From: Nocardia sp. alder85J
Lineage (GTDB): Bacteria; Actinomycetota; Actinomycetes; Mycobacteriales; Mycobacteriaceae
Direction: 5' to 3'
Assembly (NCBI RefSeq): GCF_020176955.2
Contig: NZ_JAIUCZ020000005.1
Span: forward strand, 62,001-126,000
DNA length: 64,000 nt
How positions within the stretch are numbered: position 1 is the stretch's first letter; the number at the start of each line of letters is the position of its first letter. The notes under the pieces were generated by a model. That model did not search any database. It was not told the origin of the DNA and worked only from the letters and a program-made list of their open reading frames with translations. The position numbers and the translations under genes were made by a program. Of the stretch, positions 8,534 through 16,308 are shown piece by piece.

Positions 8534-9240
8534 CTCGTCTCCTCGCTGTCTCGGTCGGGCAGCAGCTGCCGGACGTGCGCCTGCGCGGCGTCCAGATGGT
8601 CGGCCATCGCGGCAGCCGCCGCCTCGGGATCGCGCTCGCGCAGCGCCCGGTAGATCCGGTGGTGCTCGGTATAGGCCGCGCGGGCGCGGTCGGGGACCCC
8701 GCCGGATCGAGCGCGAGCCAGTCGCAGCTGGGTGGTCACCCCGCGCGCGGTGTCGACCAGCCTGGGGTTGCCGCTCATCTCCAGGATCTGCTGGTGGAAG
8801 TCCAGGTCGCGCGGGTACGGGCGGTCCGGATCACCGAGCGCTTCGCCGGTGCGGACCAGGAATTTCTCCAGCTCGTCGAGCGCCGCGTCGTCGGCGCGAA
8901 CCGCCGCCAGCCGGGCGGCGGCGCATTCCAGCGCCTGGCGGACCTCGGCGAGATGCCCGACGGTCTCCAGGTCGAAGCTCGCCACGAAGGTGCCCCGGCC
9001 CGCGACCGTGCGCACCAGCCCCTCACCGATCAACGCCTGCAACGCCTCCCGGATCGGGGGCCGGCTGATGTTCAGCTGCGCGGCGAGCTCGACCTCGTTC
9101 AATCGCTCACCGGGAGCGAAGGTTCCGGACAGGATCGACTGGCGCAGGATCGGCGTCACCTCGTCGGCGAGACGGCGCGGCCGGAACACCGAACTGTCGA
9201 AATCCCCCAGCGGACAGCCGGATTGCCGCTCCCCGGTCAT
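8530..9240 (-). CDS. GntR-family regulator, FadR/FCD subfamily
   Basis: 236 residues. The N-terminal winged helix-turn-helix spans about residues 20-85 (LSGTFAPGERL, then NISRPPIREAL, then GRGTFV). It is followed by an all-helical FCD ligand domain with the metal-binding pattern D-x-x-H (DLDFHQQI) and further His residues. FCD regulators typically sense carboxylic acids and autoregulate their own catabolic operon. The gene sits inside the operon, overlapping both neighbours by 4 nt. The palindromes at 11448-11503 are its likely operators. Confidence 0.88.
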   Translation of the reverse strand: MTGERQSGCPLGDFDSSVFRPRRLADEVTPILRQSILSGTFAPGERLNEVELAAQLNISRPPIREALQALIGEGLVRTVAGRGTFVASFDLETVGHLAEVRQALECAAARLAAVRADDAALDELEKFLVRTGEALGDPDRPYPRDLDFHQQILEMSGNPRLVDTARGVTTQLRLARARSGGVPDRARAAYTEHHRIYRALRERDPEAAAAAMADHLDAAQAHVRQLLPDRDSEETR

Positions 9241-10478
9241 CGGCGGACTCCCGCGGCGGCGTGCGGCCGGACCGGATGGTCGCCCGCGAGATACGCGGTG
9301 CCGCTCATCAAGCGGCGCGCGGTGCGCACCACACCGACCGATTCGACCACCGGCGCGCCCCCGGCATCGGCACCGACCGTGGCGAGCACGTCCACCGTGC
9401 CCAGCGGATGCCCGATCCGCAACGGTTCGCCGGTCTCACGAGCGAACTCGACGGCACCGCAATCCGATTCGGCGGGATCGCGGCCGGAATCCGCGGTGAC
9501 GCCGGCCGAACCGGCGGGATCGCGGCCGGAAGCGGCTGTGCCGCAGGCGTATTCGTGTGGCAGCGTGCCCGGCAGCCGGACCGCCGCCGCCAGGCACAGG
9601 GCCGCGGTCATCGGCACCGCGCGGTGGATCGCGCCCATCGACACCGCGACCACCTCCACGCCGGTCTCCTCCGTACCCGGGGCGACCAGCACGATGCGCG
9701 GGATCACCGGCGACAGTTCCCTTGCGTCCGAAGCATTCTCGACGACGCCGAGCAGGCGCGCGGCCTCGCCACGGGCCTGTTCGAGGCGATCGCACAGCGC
9801 GCGGTCGGCATTCCATTCGGCCACCGTGCGCGCGTGCGGGACCACCCCGAAATCCGCGGCGCGGGCGAAGACGTAGGCGGTGGTCACGTCCACCAGCGAC
9901 ACCTGCACCGGCCCGTCCGGCAGTTCGACCGTGTCCCGGGCGCGGCCGGTCGGCAGCAACCGGCCGGTGACCGCCCCGCCGGGACGCAGATAGTGTGTGG
10001 CGATGGGCGCGCCGGGCCGGGGCACCCCCGCGACGCGCTGGTCGCCGTCGGAGCGGGCCCGGCCGTCGCGCACCGGTACGTCGGCCTCGATCCGGACACC
10101 GGTGTTGCCGTTGATCATTCGCACCCGCGTCACGGGTTCGACCGCGGGCGTCAGGCCCTCGTCCACGGCGAAGGCGGCGACCGCGGTGGTGAGGTTGCCG
10201 CAGTTGCCCTTCCAGTCGACGGTCGGCGTGTCGATGCCGACCTGGCCGAACCAATACACCACCGTGCCATCGGATTCGCGGTCGACGACCATGACCTTGC
10301 TGGTGCTGGAATAGGTTCCGCCGAGACCGTCGATCTGCATCGGATCCGGGCTGCCCATCAGGTCGAGCACCAGCGCGTCCCGCTCCGGCCCGGCCGGCGG
10401 CAGGTCCCGGGCGTGCAGGAAGACGCCCTTGCTGGTGCCGCCGCGCATCAGCACCGCGGGAATCTCACTGCCGGACAC
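9237..10478 (-). CDS. PrpF-family isomerase (methylitaconate/4-oxalomesaconate-type)
   Basis: 413 residues from GTG 10478. The hallmark N-terminus is intact: MRGGTSKGVF, then LGGTYSSTSK and GNCGN, as in PrpF, 3-methylitaconate delta-isomerase and GalD/LigU 4-oxalomesaconate tautomerases. These enzymes move a double bond in unsaturated di- and tricarboxylates. Near residue 330 there is an unusual Gly/Arg/Asp/Pro-rich insert made of two 14-residue copies (ASGRDPAG.. and DSGRDPAE..), encoded by a 20-bp exact repeat at 9470-9489 and 9512-9531. The frame is open far upstream, but real coding starts here, one base into the stop of the dehydrogenase gene. Confidence 0.82.
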   Translation of the reverse strand: MSGSEIPAVLMRGGTSKGVFLHARDLPPAGPERDALVLDLMGSPDPMQIDGLGGTYSSTSKVMVVDRESDGTVVYWFGQVGIDTPTVDWKGNCGNLTTAVAAFAVDEGLTPAVEPVTRVRMINGNTGVRIEADVPVRDGRARSDGDQRVAGVPRPGAPIATHYLRPGGAVTGRLLPTGRARDTVELPDGPVQVSLVDVTTAYVFARAADFGVVPHARTVAEWNADRALCDRLEQARGEAARLLGVVENASDARELSPVIPRIVLVAPGTEETGVEVVAVSMGAIHRAVPMTAALCLAAAVRLPGTLPHEYACGTAASGRDPAGSAGVTADSGRDPAESDCGAVEFARETGEPLRIGHPLGTVDVLATVGADAGGAPVVESVGVVRTARRLMSGTAYLAGDHPVRPHAAAGVRR

Positions 10479-11377
10479 TAGCTTCCGGCCTTGTCGAGCA
10501 ACCGCACCACGGCGGTGTGATAGTTGTCGGCGAAGCCCTCGTCGCACAGCCGGTCCAGCAGGGAGTGCGCGAGCGTGGCGGCGGGCAGCTCCACACCGAG
10601 TTCGGCGGCGACGTCGAGGGTGTAGCCGATGTCCTTGCGCATGTAGGCGGCCGGGAAGATGCCGGTCGGGTGCACATCCGGCAGCAGCGCGGACCGGCCG
10701 TGGTTCTCCAGTGCGAAGCTGCCCGCCGAACCGCCGCCGAGCACGTCGAACAGCACCTCGTCGGCGACCAGCCCACTGCGCCGGGCCAGGGTGACCGCCT
10801 CGGCGAGGGCCACCACGGTCTCGAAGACCACGGTGTTGTTGACCAGTTTCAGCAGTGCGCCGGCGCCGGCCGGGCCGCAGTGCGTGACATCGGTGCCCAT
10901 CGTGCGCAGCAGCGGTTCGGCCCGCGCGAAATCCGCGGCCGTGCCACCGGCCATGATCGCGAGCGTGCCCGCGATCGCCGCCTTGCGGGTGCGGGCCACC
11001 GGCGCGTCCAGAAATCCGCACTGCCGCTGGGCAAGTCGCTCGTGCGCGGCCCGCGCGATGCCGACCGGCGTGGTGGACAGATCGACCACCAGCGTGCCGG
11101 GCCGGGCGCTGTCGAGGATCCCGCCCGTGTCGTAGAGCACCGACGACACCTCCGGGCCGCCGGGCAGGGACAGGAAGACGATGTCCGCGGCGGCGGCCAC
11201 CTCGCCGGCCGATCCGGCCGCGGTCGCCCCCGCCGCGACCAGCGGGCCGAGGTTGTCCGGTTTCGGATCGAACACCACGACCGGGTGGCCGGACTTGCGG
11301 AGCAGATTGTGGCATTCGGCGGAACCCATCACGCCGAGGCCGAGGAAACCGAGTATTTCGGGATTCGTGCCGGTCAC
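10478..11377 (-). CDS. NAD(P)-binding 3-hydroxyisobutyrate dehydrogenase-family enzyme
   Basis: 299 residues from GTG 11377, chosen because a GGGAG site lies about 7 nt upstream. The Rossmann motif is GFLGLGVMG, followed by FDPKP, and the catalytic Lys lies in LLKLVNNTVV, the beta-hydroxyacid dehydrogenase signature. Members reduce or oxidise 3-hydroxyisobutyrate, tartronate semialdehyde or 2-(hydroxymethyl)glutarate. It is the first gene of the operon, directly behind the palindromic promoter. Its product fits a hydroxymethyl-acid/semialdehyde step that the operon's aldehyde dehydrogenase could continue. Confidence 0.85.
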   Translation of the reverse strand: MTGTNPEILGFLGLGVMGSAECHNLLRKSGHPVVVFDPKPDNLGPLVAAGATAAGSAGEVAAAADIVFLSLPGGPEVSSVLYDTGGILDSARPGTLVVDLSTTPVGIARAAHERLAQRQCGFLDAPVARTRKAAIAGTLAIMAGGTAADFARAEPLLRTMGTDVTHCGPAGAGALLKLVNNTVVFETVVALAEAVTLARRSGLVADEVLFDVLGGGSAGSFALENHGRSALLPDVHPTGIFPAAYMRKDIGYTLDVAAELGVELPAATLAHSLLDRLCDEGFADNYHTAVVRLLDKAGS

Positions 11378-11447
11378 GCGGCGCTCCCGGAGATGACTGT
11401 GCTGGCGGACACGACGATCGCCTGCCTCTCTCGAACGTCCCTGTTCG

Positions 11448-11503
11448 TTCAATGCTTGCAAGGATAGTAAGCATTGAATGTGTCGCCTGTCTACAGGCGA
11501 CAC
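11448..11503 (-). promoter_or_regulatory. Promoter of the catabolic operon with two palindromic operators
   Basis: Two perfect inverted repeats lie about 70 bp upstream of the first gene. The first has arms TTCAATGCTT (11448-11457) and AAGCATTGAA (11469-11478). The second has 11-bp arms GTGTCGCCTGT and ACAGGCGACAC (11480-11490, 11493-11503) around CT. On the minus strand a TAGACA -35-like and a TACTAT -10-like box, 18 bp apart, fall inside the second and first palindrome respectively, so a bound repressor would block polymerase. The FCD-GntR encoded in the operon is the obvious candidate. Confidence 0.6.
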
Positions 11504-11689
11504 CCGCCGCGGCGCAGGCCCGATCCGCGTTCTTCGGCCGTTGATCGCATGCCGCGCGGAGCCAGCGGGTAGCGTCGGGGTCACCGGCAGCGACCCATCG
11601 ATCGGCGAAATGCCGTGAACCGGTCGTCACCCGGTCCCCCGGGTGGACGCATCAGGCGCTCATTCGAGGACGATCTGCAAGGAGTCTTC

Positions 11690-11881
11690 ATGACCTCGGC
11701 CCGAAGCGTCCGTCTCATCGACGAGGAGAGCACCTTCGCCAACGTTCGTGCGGCAGAGCGGGAGGAGTCCCTCCGGCGGAATGCCATGGCCGCGAAGACC
11801 GTCGCGGACCACTCCGTCGACGCCGACGAATGCTCGCGACTGCTCGCGATGCTCGGGCTCGATCTGTCCGAACTGAGGTGA
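11690..11881 (+). CDS. Small acidic protein, unknown function
   Basis: 63 residues. The ATG at 11690 is set by an AGGAG site at 11680-11684. Charged and helical, with no membrane segment, Cys pairs or recognisable motif. GC-rich third codon positions and the good ribosome site support a real gene. It lies 54 bp upstream of the glutathione peroxidase gene on the same strand and may be co-transcribed. I do not recognise a family. Confidence 0.5.
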   Translation: MTSARSVRLIDEESTFANVRAAEREESLRRNAMAAKTVADHSVDADECSRLLAMLGLDLSELR

Positions 11882-11935
11882 GCCCGCACTGATCTCCGCG
11901 CCGGACCCGTCCGGGCCGGGACTATGGTCGAGGCC

Positions 11936-12472
11936 ATGAGTATTTACGGGTTCAGCGTCACAACCGCGGACGGGGCGACCAAGTCCCTCGGTGACTACCG
12001 GGATCGCGTCGTGTTGATCGTCAACGTCGCCAGCAAGTGCGGCTTCACCCCGCAGTACGCCGGCCTCGAGGCACTGCACCAGGCCACCCAGGATCGCGGT
12101 CTGGACATCCTGGGCTTCCCCTGCAACCAGTTCGGCGACCAGGAACCCGGCACCGATGCCGAGATCCAGGACTTCTGCTCCACCGAATACGGCGTCACCT
12201 TCCCGGTCTTCGCGAAGATCGACGTCAACGGCCCGGACGCCGACCCGCTCTACACCTACCTGCGGTCCGCCGCGCCCGGCGAGTTCGGCCCGGAGATCGG
12301 CTTCCTCTACGAGCACATCGCCAAGAACCGCCCCGACACCCTCGGTACCGACGAGGTGAAGTGGAACTTCACCAAGTTCCTGGTCGGCCGCGACGGCGAG
12401 GTCATCCGGCGCTACGAGTCCACCGCCACGCCGGAGGAGATCCAGCACGACGTCGACGGGCTGCTCGGCTGA
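11936..12472 (+). CDS. Glutathione peroxidase-family thiol peroxidase
   Basis: 178 residues from the ATG at 11936 (an upstream in-frame ATG at 11924 is less typical). The peroxidatic Cys is at position 35 in NVASKCGFT. The second and third family motifs are GFPCNQFG and WNFTKFLV, giving the Cys/Gln/Trp/Asn catalytic set. It is a Cys, not Sec, enzyme. Actinomycetes lack glutathione, so bacterial members of this kind normally use thioredoxin or mycothiol systems; that is family knowledge, not visible here. Cytoplasmic peroxide and lipid-hydroperoxide defence. Confidence 0.93.
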   Translation: MSIYGFSVTTADGATKSLGDYRDRVVLIVNVASKCGFTPQYAGLEALHQATQDRGLDILGFPCNQFGDQEPGTDAEIQDFCSTEYGVTFPVFAKIDVNGPDADPLYTYLRSAAPGEFGPEIGFLYEHIAKNRPDTLGTDEVKWNFTKFLVGRDGEVIRRYESTATPEEIQHDVDGLLG

Positions 12473-12482
12473 GTTCCGACAG

Positions 12483-12511
12483 TGGTGGCGCAACCGATCC
12501 GGTTGTGCCAC
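12483..12511. terminator. Hairpin between convergent genes, probable terminator
   Basis: 13-bp stem GGTGGCGCAACCG / CGGTTGTGCCACC with one G-T mismatch and a 3-nt loop, lying 10 bp after the peroxidase stop and 52 bp before the stop of the convergent Lrp gene. There is no U-tract, as is common in high-GC actinomycetes. It could serve both directions. Confidence 0.6.
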
Positions 12512-12562
12512 CGCATGATCGGTCCGAGGCCGGTCGGCGAGTACCGCGGCCCACCGGACCGT

Positions 12563-13495
12563 TCAGCCGAGCCCGGCCGGCGCGTCCTGCGCGGCGGACG
12601 AGTAGGACTTGCTGGTCAGGCTCTTGACCACTCGCAGATGATTGAAGGCCTCGACCGAGCGGACGCCGGGCACGCCGCGGACGGTCTCCAGGTCGTGCAG
12701 CGCCTCGTCGACGGATCGGCTGTTCAGGGTGCAGATCGCGTCACAGCGGCCCAGCGTTGCCGCGAGATAGTCGACACTCGGTAGCTCCGCCAGGGTGGCC
12801 AGCGCGGCGCCGCGTCCCTCGTCGAAGGTGATGCCCAGACCGCAGAGATGATTCGAGCCGAAGAAGCCCGGTTGGATTCGGGCGCCGATGTGGATCGTTC
12901 CGGTCTCGATCAGCCGCAGCACCCGCGTCCGTACCGCGCTGATGGACATGTCGATCTCGGCGGCGAGTTCGGCGTAGGAGACGCGGCCGTCGGCCTGGAG
13001 CCGCCGGAGCAGACCCAGATCGACCTCGTCGAGGGTCTGCGTGCTCCGACGCGGAGCCACGTGATTGTCCTTGAGAATCTCGGTGTAGACTGCGGTTTCG
13101 GTGCCGATCACCGCCGGTAGTGTCGCGATCCGGTTGACCTCCGCCGCGAGGGTCGCGTCGTCGGGGCAGTGCAGCTGCACCACCAGCGAATAGGCGCCCG
13201 ACACCACGGAGACGAAGGCCGCGTGGTCGAATCCGGCGATGTGCGCGGCCACCGGCGCCGCCGCCCCCGCCACCCGGACCCCGATGTGGCCGCAGGAGTG
13301 CAGGCCGAACACCGAGGGATGGACGATCCCCAGCACGGTGACCGATCCGCTGTCGAGCAGGCGCAGCAACCTGGTCCTGGCCGCGACCCGGGACAAGCCG
13401 ACCGCCTGTGCCAGCGCCTCGTGTGTGGCGCGGCCGTCGCGCTGCAATGCGGCGACCAACTGCCGATCCACGGCGTCCACGGACATCTCGTTCAT
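12563..13495 (-). CDS. Lrp/AsnC-family regulator with two tandem modules
   Basis: 310 residues from ATG 13495 (ATG 13486 is also possible). The protein is a duplicated Lrp: two AsnC-type helix-turn-helix domains (about residues 7-55, VDRQLVAALQRDGR; and about 167-215, VDLGLLRRLQADGR), each followed by a RAM-like sensor half. Tandem Lrp proteins are a common actinobacterial variant. It is divergent from the agmatinase-type gene at 13736 across a 240-bp AT-rich region, so it probably controls that now-damaged cluster in response to an amino acid or amine. The frame stays open 38 codons upstream, but without Lrp-like sequence. Confidence 0.85.
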   Translation of the reverse strand: MNEMSVDAVDRQLVAALQRDGRATHEALAQAVGLSRVAARTRLLRLLDSGSVTVLGIVHPSVFGLHSCGHIGVRVAGAAAPVAAHIAGFDHAAFVSVVSGAYSLVVQLHCPDDATLAAEVNRIATLPAVIGTETAVYTEILKDNHVAPRRSTQTLDEVDLGLLRRLQADGRVSYAELAAEIDMSISAVRTRVLRLIETGTIHIGARIQPGFFGSNHLCGLGITFDEGRGAALATLAELPSVDYLAATLGRCDAICTLNSRSVDEALHDLETVRGVPGVRSVEAFNHLRVVKSLTSKSYSSAAQDAPAGLG

Positions 13496-13649
13496 CGCTG
13501 GGGCGACGCCTCTCTCACCTTCGATACCGACGTCGGCGCGCCCGCGCCCGCCCATCGCTGACGACCCTGCCAGGATGCCCATCGTAGCCGCGGGTCCGGA
13601 CGGGACCACACCGCAACCGATCGGCGCGCGCCGGCCGCCACCGGAGCGG

Positions 13650-13735
13650 TTTCGACCAGGTAAAATATGCGGCCATCATGTAAATTGACAGCAAGTTAGT
13701 AAGTAAAATAGCGAACTCCATGACTTAATTGCAGT
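13650..13735 (+). promoter_or_regulatory. AT-rich divergent promoter region upstream of the agmatinase gene
   Basis: The 240 bp between the Lrp gene and the agmatinase include a strikingly AT-rich patch (about 13661-13730) in a GC-rich genome. A consensus TTGACA lies at 13685-13690. A weak -10 (TAGCGA, 13709-13714) follows at an 18-bp spacing, about 20 bp before the GTG start. The AT-richness fits Lrp binding. No clear Shine-Dalgarno precedes the GTG. Confidence 0.4.
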
Positions 13736-14716
13736 GTGAATGACGATCTACCGTTGAAGGTGCCACCACCGCGGGGGCCGCTGGATCCCACGGCGATCCC
13801 TCGCTACGCGGGCTTCGCCACCTACGGGCGGCTGCCGCGGCTGGAGGATGTCGAGGCGGCCCGGATCGCCGTTGTGGGCATCCCGTTCGACAGCTCGGTC
13901 ACCTACCGTCCGGGCGCCCGGTTCGGGCCCGCCCATGTGCGAGAGGCCTCCCGCCTGATCAAGCCCTACAACCCCGACCTCGACATCTTCCCGTTCGCGA
14001 CGATCCAGGTGGCCGACGCGGGCGACGTGGCCTGCACACCCTTCGACATCGCCGCGGCGATCACCGCGATCGAATACCGGGCCGACGAACTGATCGGCGC
14101 CGGGATGCGCACCGCGGTCATCGGCGGTGACCACACCTGCGCCCTGCCGATGCTGCGCGCGCTGCACCGCAGGCACGGGCCGATCACGGTGCTGCACTTC
14201 GACGCTCACCTGGACACCTGGGATTCGTACTTCGGCGCCGCCTACACGCACTGAACCCCGTTCCGGCGGGCCGCCGAGGAGGGCCTGATCGACCGGGAAT
14301 CGTCGCTGCACGTCGGCATCCGCGGTTCGCTGTACAGCGCCGAGGATCTGGTCGACGACTCGGTGCTGGGCTTCGCGCGGATCACCTGCCCGCAGATCCA
14401 GGCCGACGGCCCGCGCGCGGCGCTGGACCGCATGCACGCCCGGCTCGGCGGGCGGCCGATCTACGTCTCGATCGATATCGATGTCCTGGATCCCGCCCAC
14501 GCGCCCGGTACCGGAACCCCCGAGATCGGCGGCCTCACCAGTCGCGAGTTGCTGATGTTCCTGCGCGAGCTGACCGGGTACCGGATCGTCGGGGCCGATG
14601 TGGTGGAGGTGTCGCCGGCCTACGATCACGCGCAGCTCACCGGGATCGCCGCCGCGGGCCTGCTCTACGAACTGATCTGCCTGATGGCCGCGGGTGTACC
14701 GGAGGCGATCGCATGA
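13736..14716 (+). pseudogene. Agmatinase/ureohydrolase-family gene interrupted by an in-frame TGA
   Basis: The whole 327-codon frame from GTG 13736 to 14716 reads as an agmatinase/guanidinobutyrase-type ureohydrolase except for a TGA at 14252-14254. Before it come GGDHTCALP and HFDAHLDTW (Mn ligands) and YTH. After it, in the same frame, come TPFRRAAEEGL and IDIDVLDPAHAPGTGTPE (the last metal Asp pair). The family has Gly at the broken position (YTHGTPF), so a single G-to-T change turned GGA into TGA. A truncated 172-residue product would lack the last metal ligands and be inactive. Everything else is intact, so this is a recent mutation or a sequencing error. The gene stop overlaps the next start (ATGA). 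Confidence 0.88.
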
Positions 14717-15190
14717 GCCTGTCGGTGTTCCAGTCCATGTGGGCGATGGAGAACCAGCCACTGCACGGGCCGGCGTGGACCGTGCCGCAACGGGTCGAGA
14801 GGGTCGCCGCGGCCGGCTTCGACGGGGTCGGCATCGATACCTATACGCCGGGGAAGAACCCGCCCGCCGCCACGATGGCCCGGCTGCTCGACGCCGCCGG
14901 ACTGCGGTCCTCGGTCACCGTTTTCGTCACCGAGCAGCGACCCCTGTCCGAAGGACTGTCCTACGCGAGCGAACTCGGCGCGGAATTGATGGTGGTGTGC
15001 GGTGAGGTGTTTCCCGGCTCGGTCGGCGAGGCCGCCGACCTGGTGGCGGACTGGCGGGAGCAGAGCCGCCGCGCCGGTATCGCGATGCATCTGGAGACCC
15101 ACCGCTACACGCTGACCAACGACCTCGCCTTCACCGCACAACTCGCGGCGACCGTGGATGTCCCACTGGCGCTGGATATTTCGCACTACG
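14713..15190 (+). pseudogene. 5' fragment of a sugar-phosphate isomerase/epimerase-like TIM-barrel gene
   Basis: About 159 codons from ATG 14713 read as the N-terminal half of a xylose-isomerase-like TIM barrel: AAAGFDGVGIDTY, then FVTEQRPL, LGAELMVVCGEV, and the metal-site strand VPLALDISHYV. Homologous sequence then stops abruptly near 15190, and the DNA that follows belongs to an NCS1 permease in another frame. Full members are about 270-300 residues, so the second half of the barrel with catalytic residues is missing. The reading frame stays open by chance into the SDR gene, so a long fusion could be translated but would be nonsense in the middle. Confidence 0.78.
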
Positions 15191-15562
15191 TGGCGCCGCG
15201 GCTGGTACTCGCCGGACGATCTGCAAGTGTTCACCCGGCATCGGCGCGGCGGAATCTATTGGTTCACCGCGGGATTCGATCTCCGCGCGCTGGCGGCGTG
15301 GTTCCCGGCCGTGGTGGTCGGCATGCTGTTCTCCGCGGCACCGCCGCTGCTGACCGGGCCGTGGGCCGGTGTCGCGGGCGGTATCGACCTGAGCTTCGTC
15401 AGCGCCGGGCTGATCGGCGCGGTGATCTACACGGTCCTGCTGGTCGCATTCCCCGAGCCCGCGACGGTGTACGGACCGCAGGGGCCGCGAGTTCCCCTGC
15501 GTGCGAACAGAATCACACCGAACCCGGATCCGGCCGTCGCGAACGTGGAGGCCGCTCGATGA
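15191..15562 (+). pseudogene. 3' fragment of an NCS1-family nucleobase/hydantoin-type permease
   Basis: About 120 codons in the +2 frame are the C-terminal end of a cation symporter. YSPDDLQVFTRHRRGGIYWF leads into two hydrophobic helices (AAWFPAVVVGMLFSAAPP and FVSAGLIGAVIYTVLLVAF) and ends FPEPATVYGPQGPR. This is the pattern of the last two helices of NCS1 permeases for purines, pyrimidines, hydantoin or allantoin. The first ten helices are absent and there is no start or ribosome site. Its stop overlaps the SDR start (ATGA), so it was once the gene before the SDR in an operon. A deletion has removed everything between the isomerase N-half and this tail. Confidence 0.78.
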
Positions 15563-16308
15563 GCACATCACGAGTGGTGCTGGTCACCGGCGCCGGTAAC
15601 GGTCTCGGCCGATCGCATGTGCTGCGTCTGGTCGGCGCGGGCGCCGCGGTGGCCATGCTCGACATCGAGGAGGCGGCGCTCGCCGGCACCGTGGCGGCCG
15701 CCGAGGCGAGGGGCGGGCGGGTGTGGAGCGCCGTGGTGGACGTGTGCGACCGCGCCGCCGTCGACGCGGCGGTCGCGGCCGCCGGACGAGAGCTGGGCGG
15801 GCTGAACGCCGTGATCTCCAATGCCGGAATCATGCACGCGCGCACCGGAATTCTCGATACCGACGACGACGAGTGGGACCGCGTCTTCGCCGTGCACGTC
15901 GGCGGCAGCCGCAATGTCGTGCGGGCGGCCGTCCCGCTGCTGCTGGCGGCCGACCACCCGCGCATCGTGCTCACCTCGTCGCTGTGGGCGCAGCGCGGGC
16001 CCGGATTCGGGCACGCCTACGCGGCGGCGAAGGGCGCGCTGATCGCGTTCACCCGCAACCTGGCCGTCGAACTGGGACCCGCCGGTGTCTGCGTGAACGC
16101 CGTGGCGCCGGGTAGCGTACCGACCAGGATGGCCTCGGACTACGGGCCCGAGGACATCGCCGAGGACTGCGAGACCATCCCGCTGGGACGCTGGGGAGTC
16201 GCCGACGAGATCTCCGCCGTCGTCGCCTTCCTCGCCTCGGAGGCAGCCGGATACGTATCGGGACAGACCATCGCCGTGAACGGCGGACAGGAGTTCGGTG
16301 GTGCGTGA
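15559..16308 (+). CDS. Short-chain dehydrogenase/reductase
   Basis: 249 residues from ATG 15559 with GGAG at 15547-15550. Classical SDR: cofactor motif TGAGNGLG (residues 10-17), NAG (about 89-91), catalytic Ser in LTSSLW, and Tyr/Lys in YAAAK (about 154-158). The Asp ending beta-2 (MLDIEE) favours NAD. It is intact between two broken genes, and probably supplied an alcohol/ketone step of the pathway that has been lost. Confidence 0.88.
   Translation: MSTSRVVLVTGAGNGLGRSHVLRLVGAGAAVAMLDIEEAALAGTVAAAEARGGRVWSAVVDVCDRAAVDAAVAAAGRELGGLNAVISNAGIMHARTGILDTDDDEWDRVFAVHVGGSRNVVRAAVPLLLAADHPRIVLTSSLWAQRGPGFGHAYAAAKGALIAFTRNLAVELGPAGVCVNAVAPGSVPTRMASDYGPEDIAEDCETIPLGRWGVADEISAVVAFLASEAAGYVSGQTIAVNGGQEFGGA

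Noticed and set aside
10479..11630. N-terminal extension of the PrpF frame through the dehydrogenase gene
   Set aside because: Only shadow of the HIBADH gene; PrpF homology begins exactly at GTG 10478.
14252..14254. TGA as selenocysteine in the agmatinase-like gene
   Set aside because: The family has Gly, not Cys or Sec, at this position and no SECIS-like hairpin is evident.
14713..16308. 531-codon frame from the isomerase through the SDR
   Set aside because: The middle part is the permease tail read in a wrong frame; the frame is open by chance, so isomerase fragment and SDR are annotated separately.
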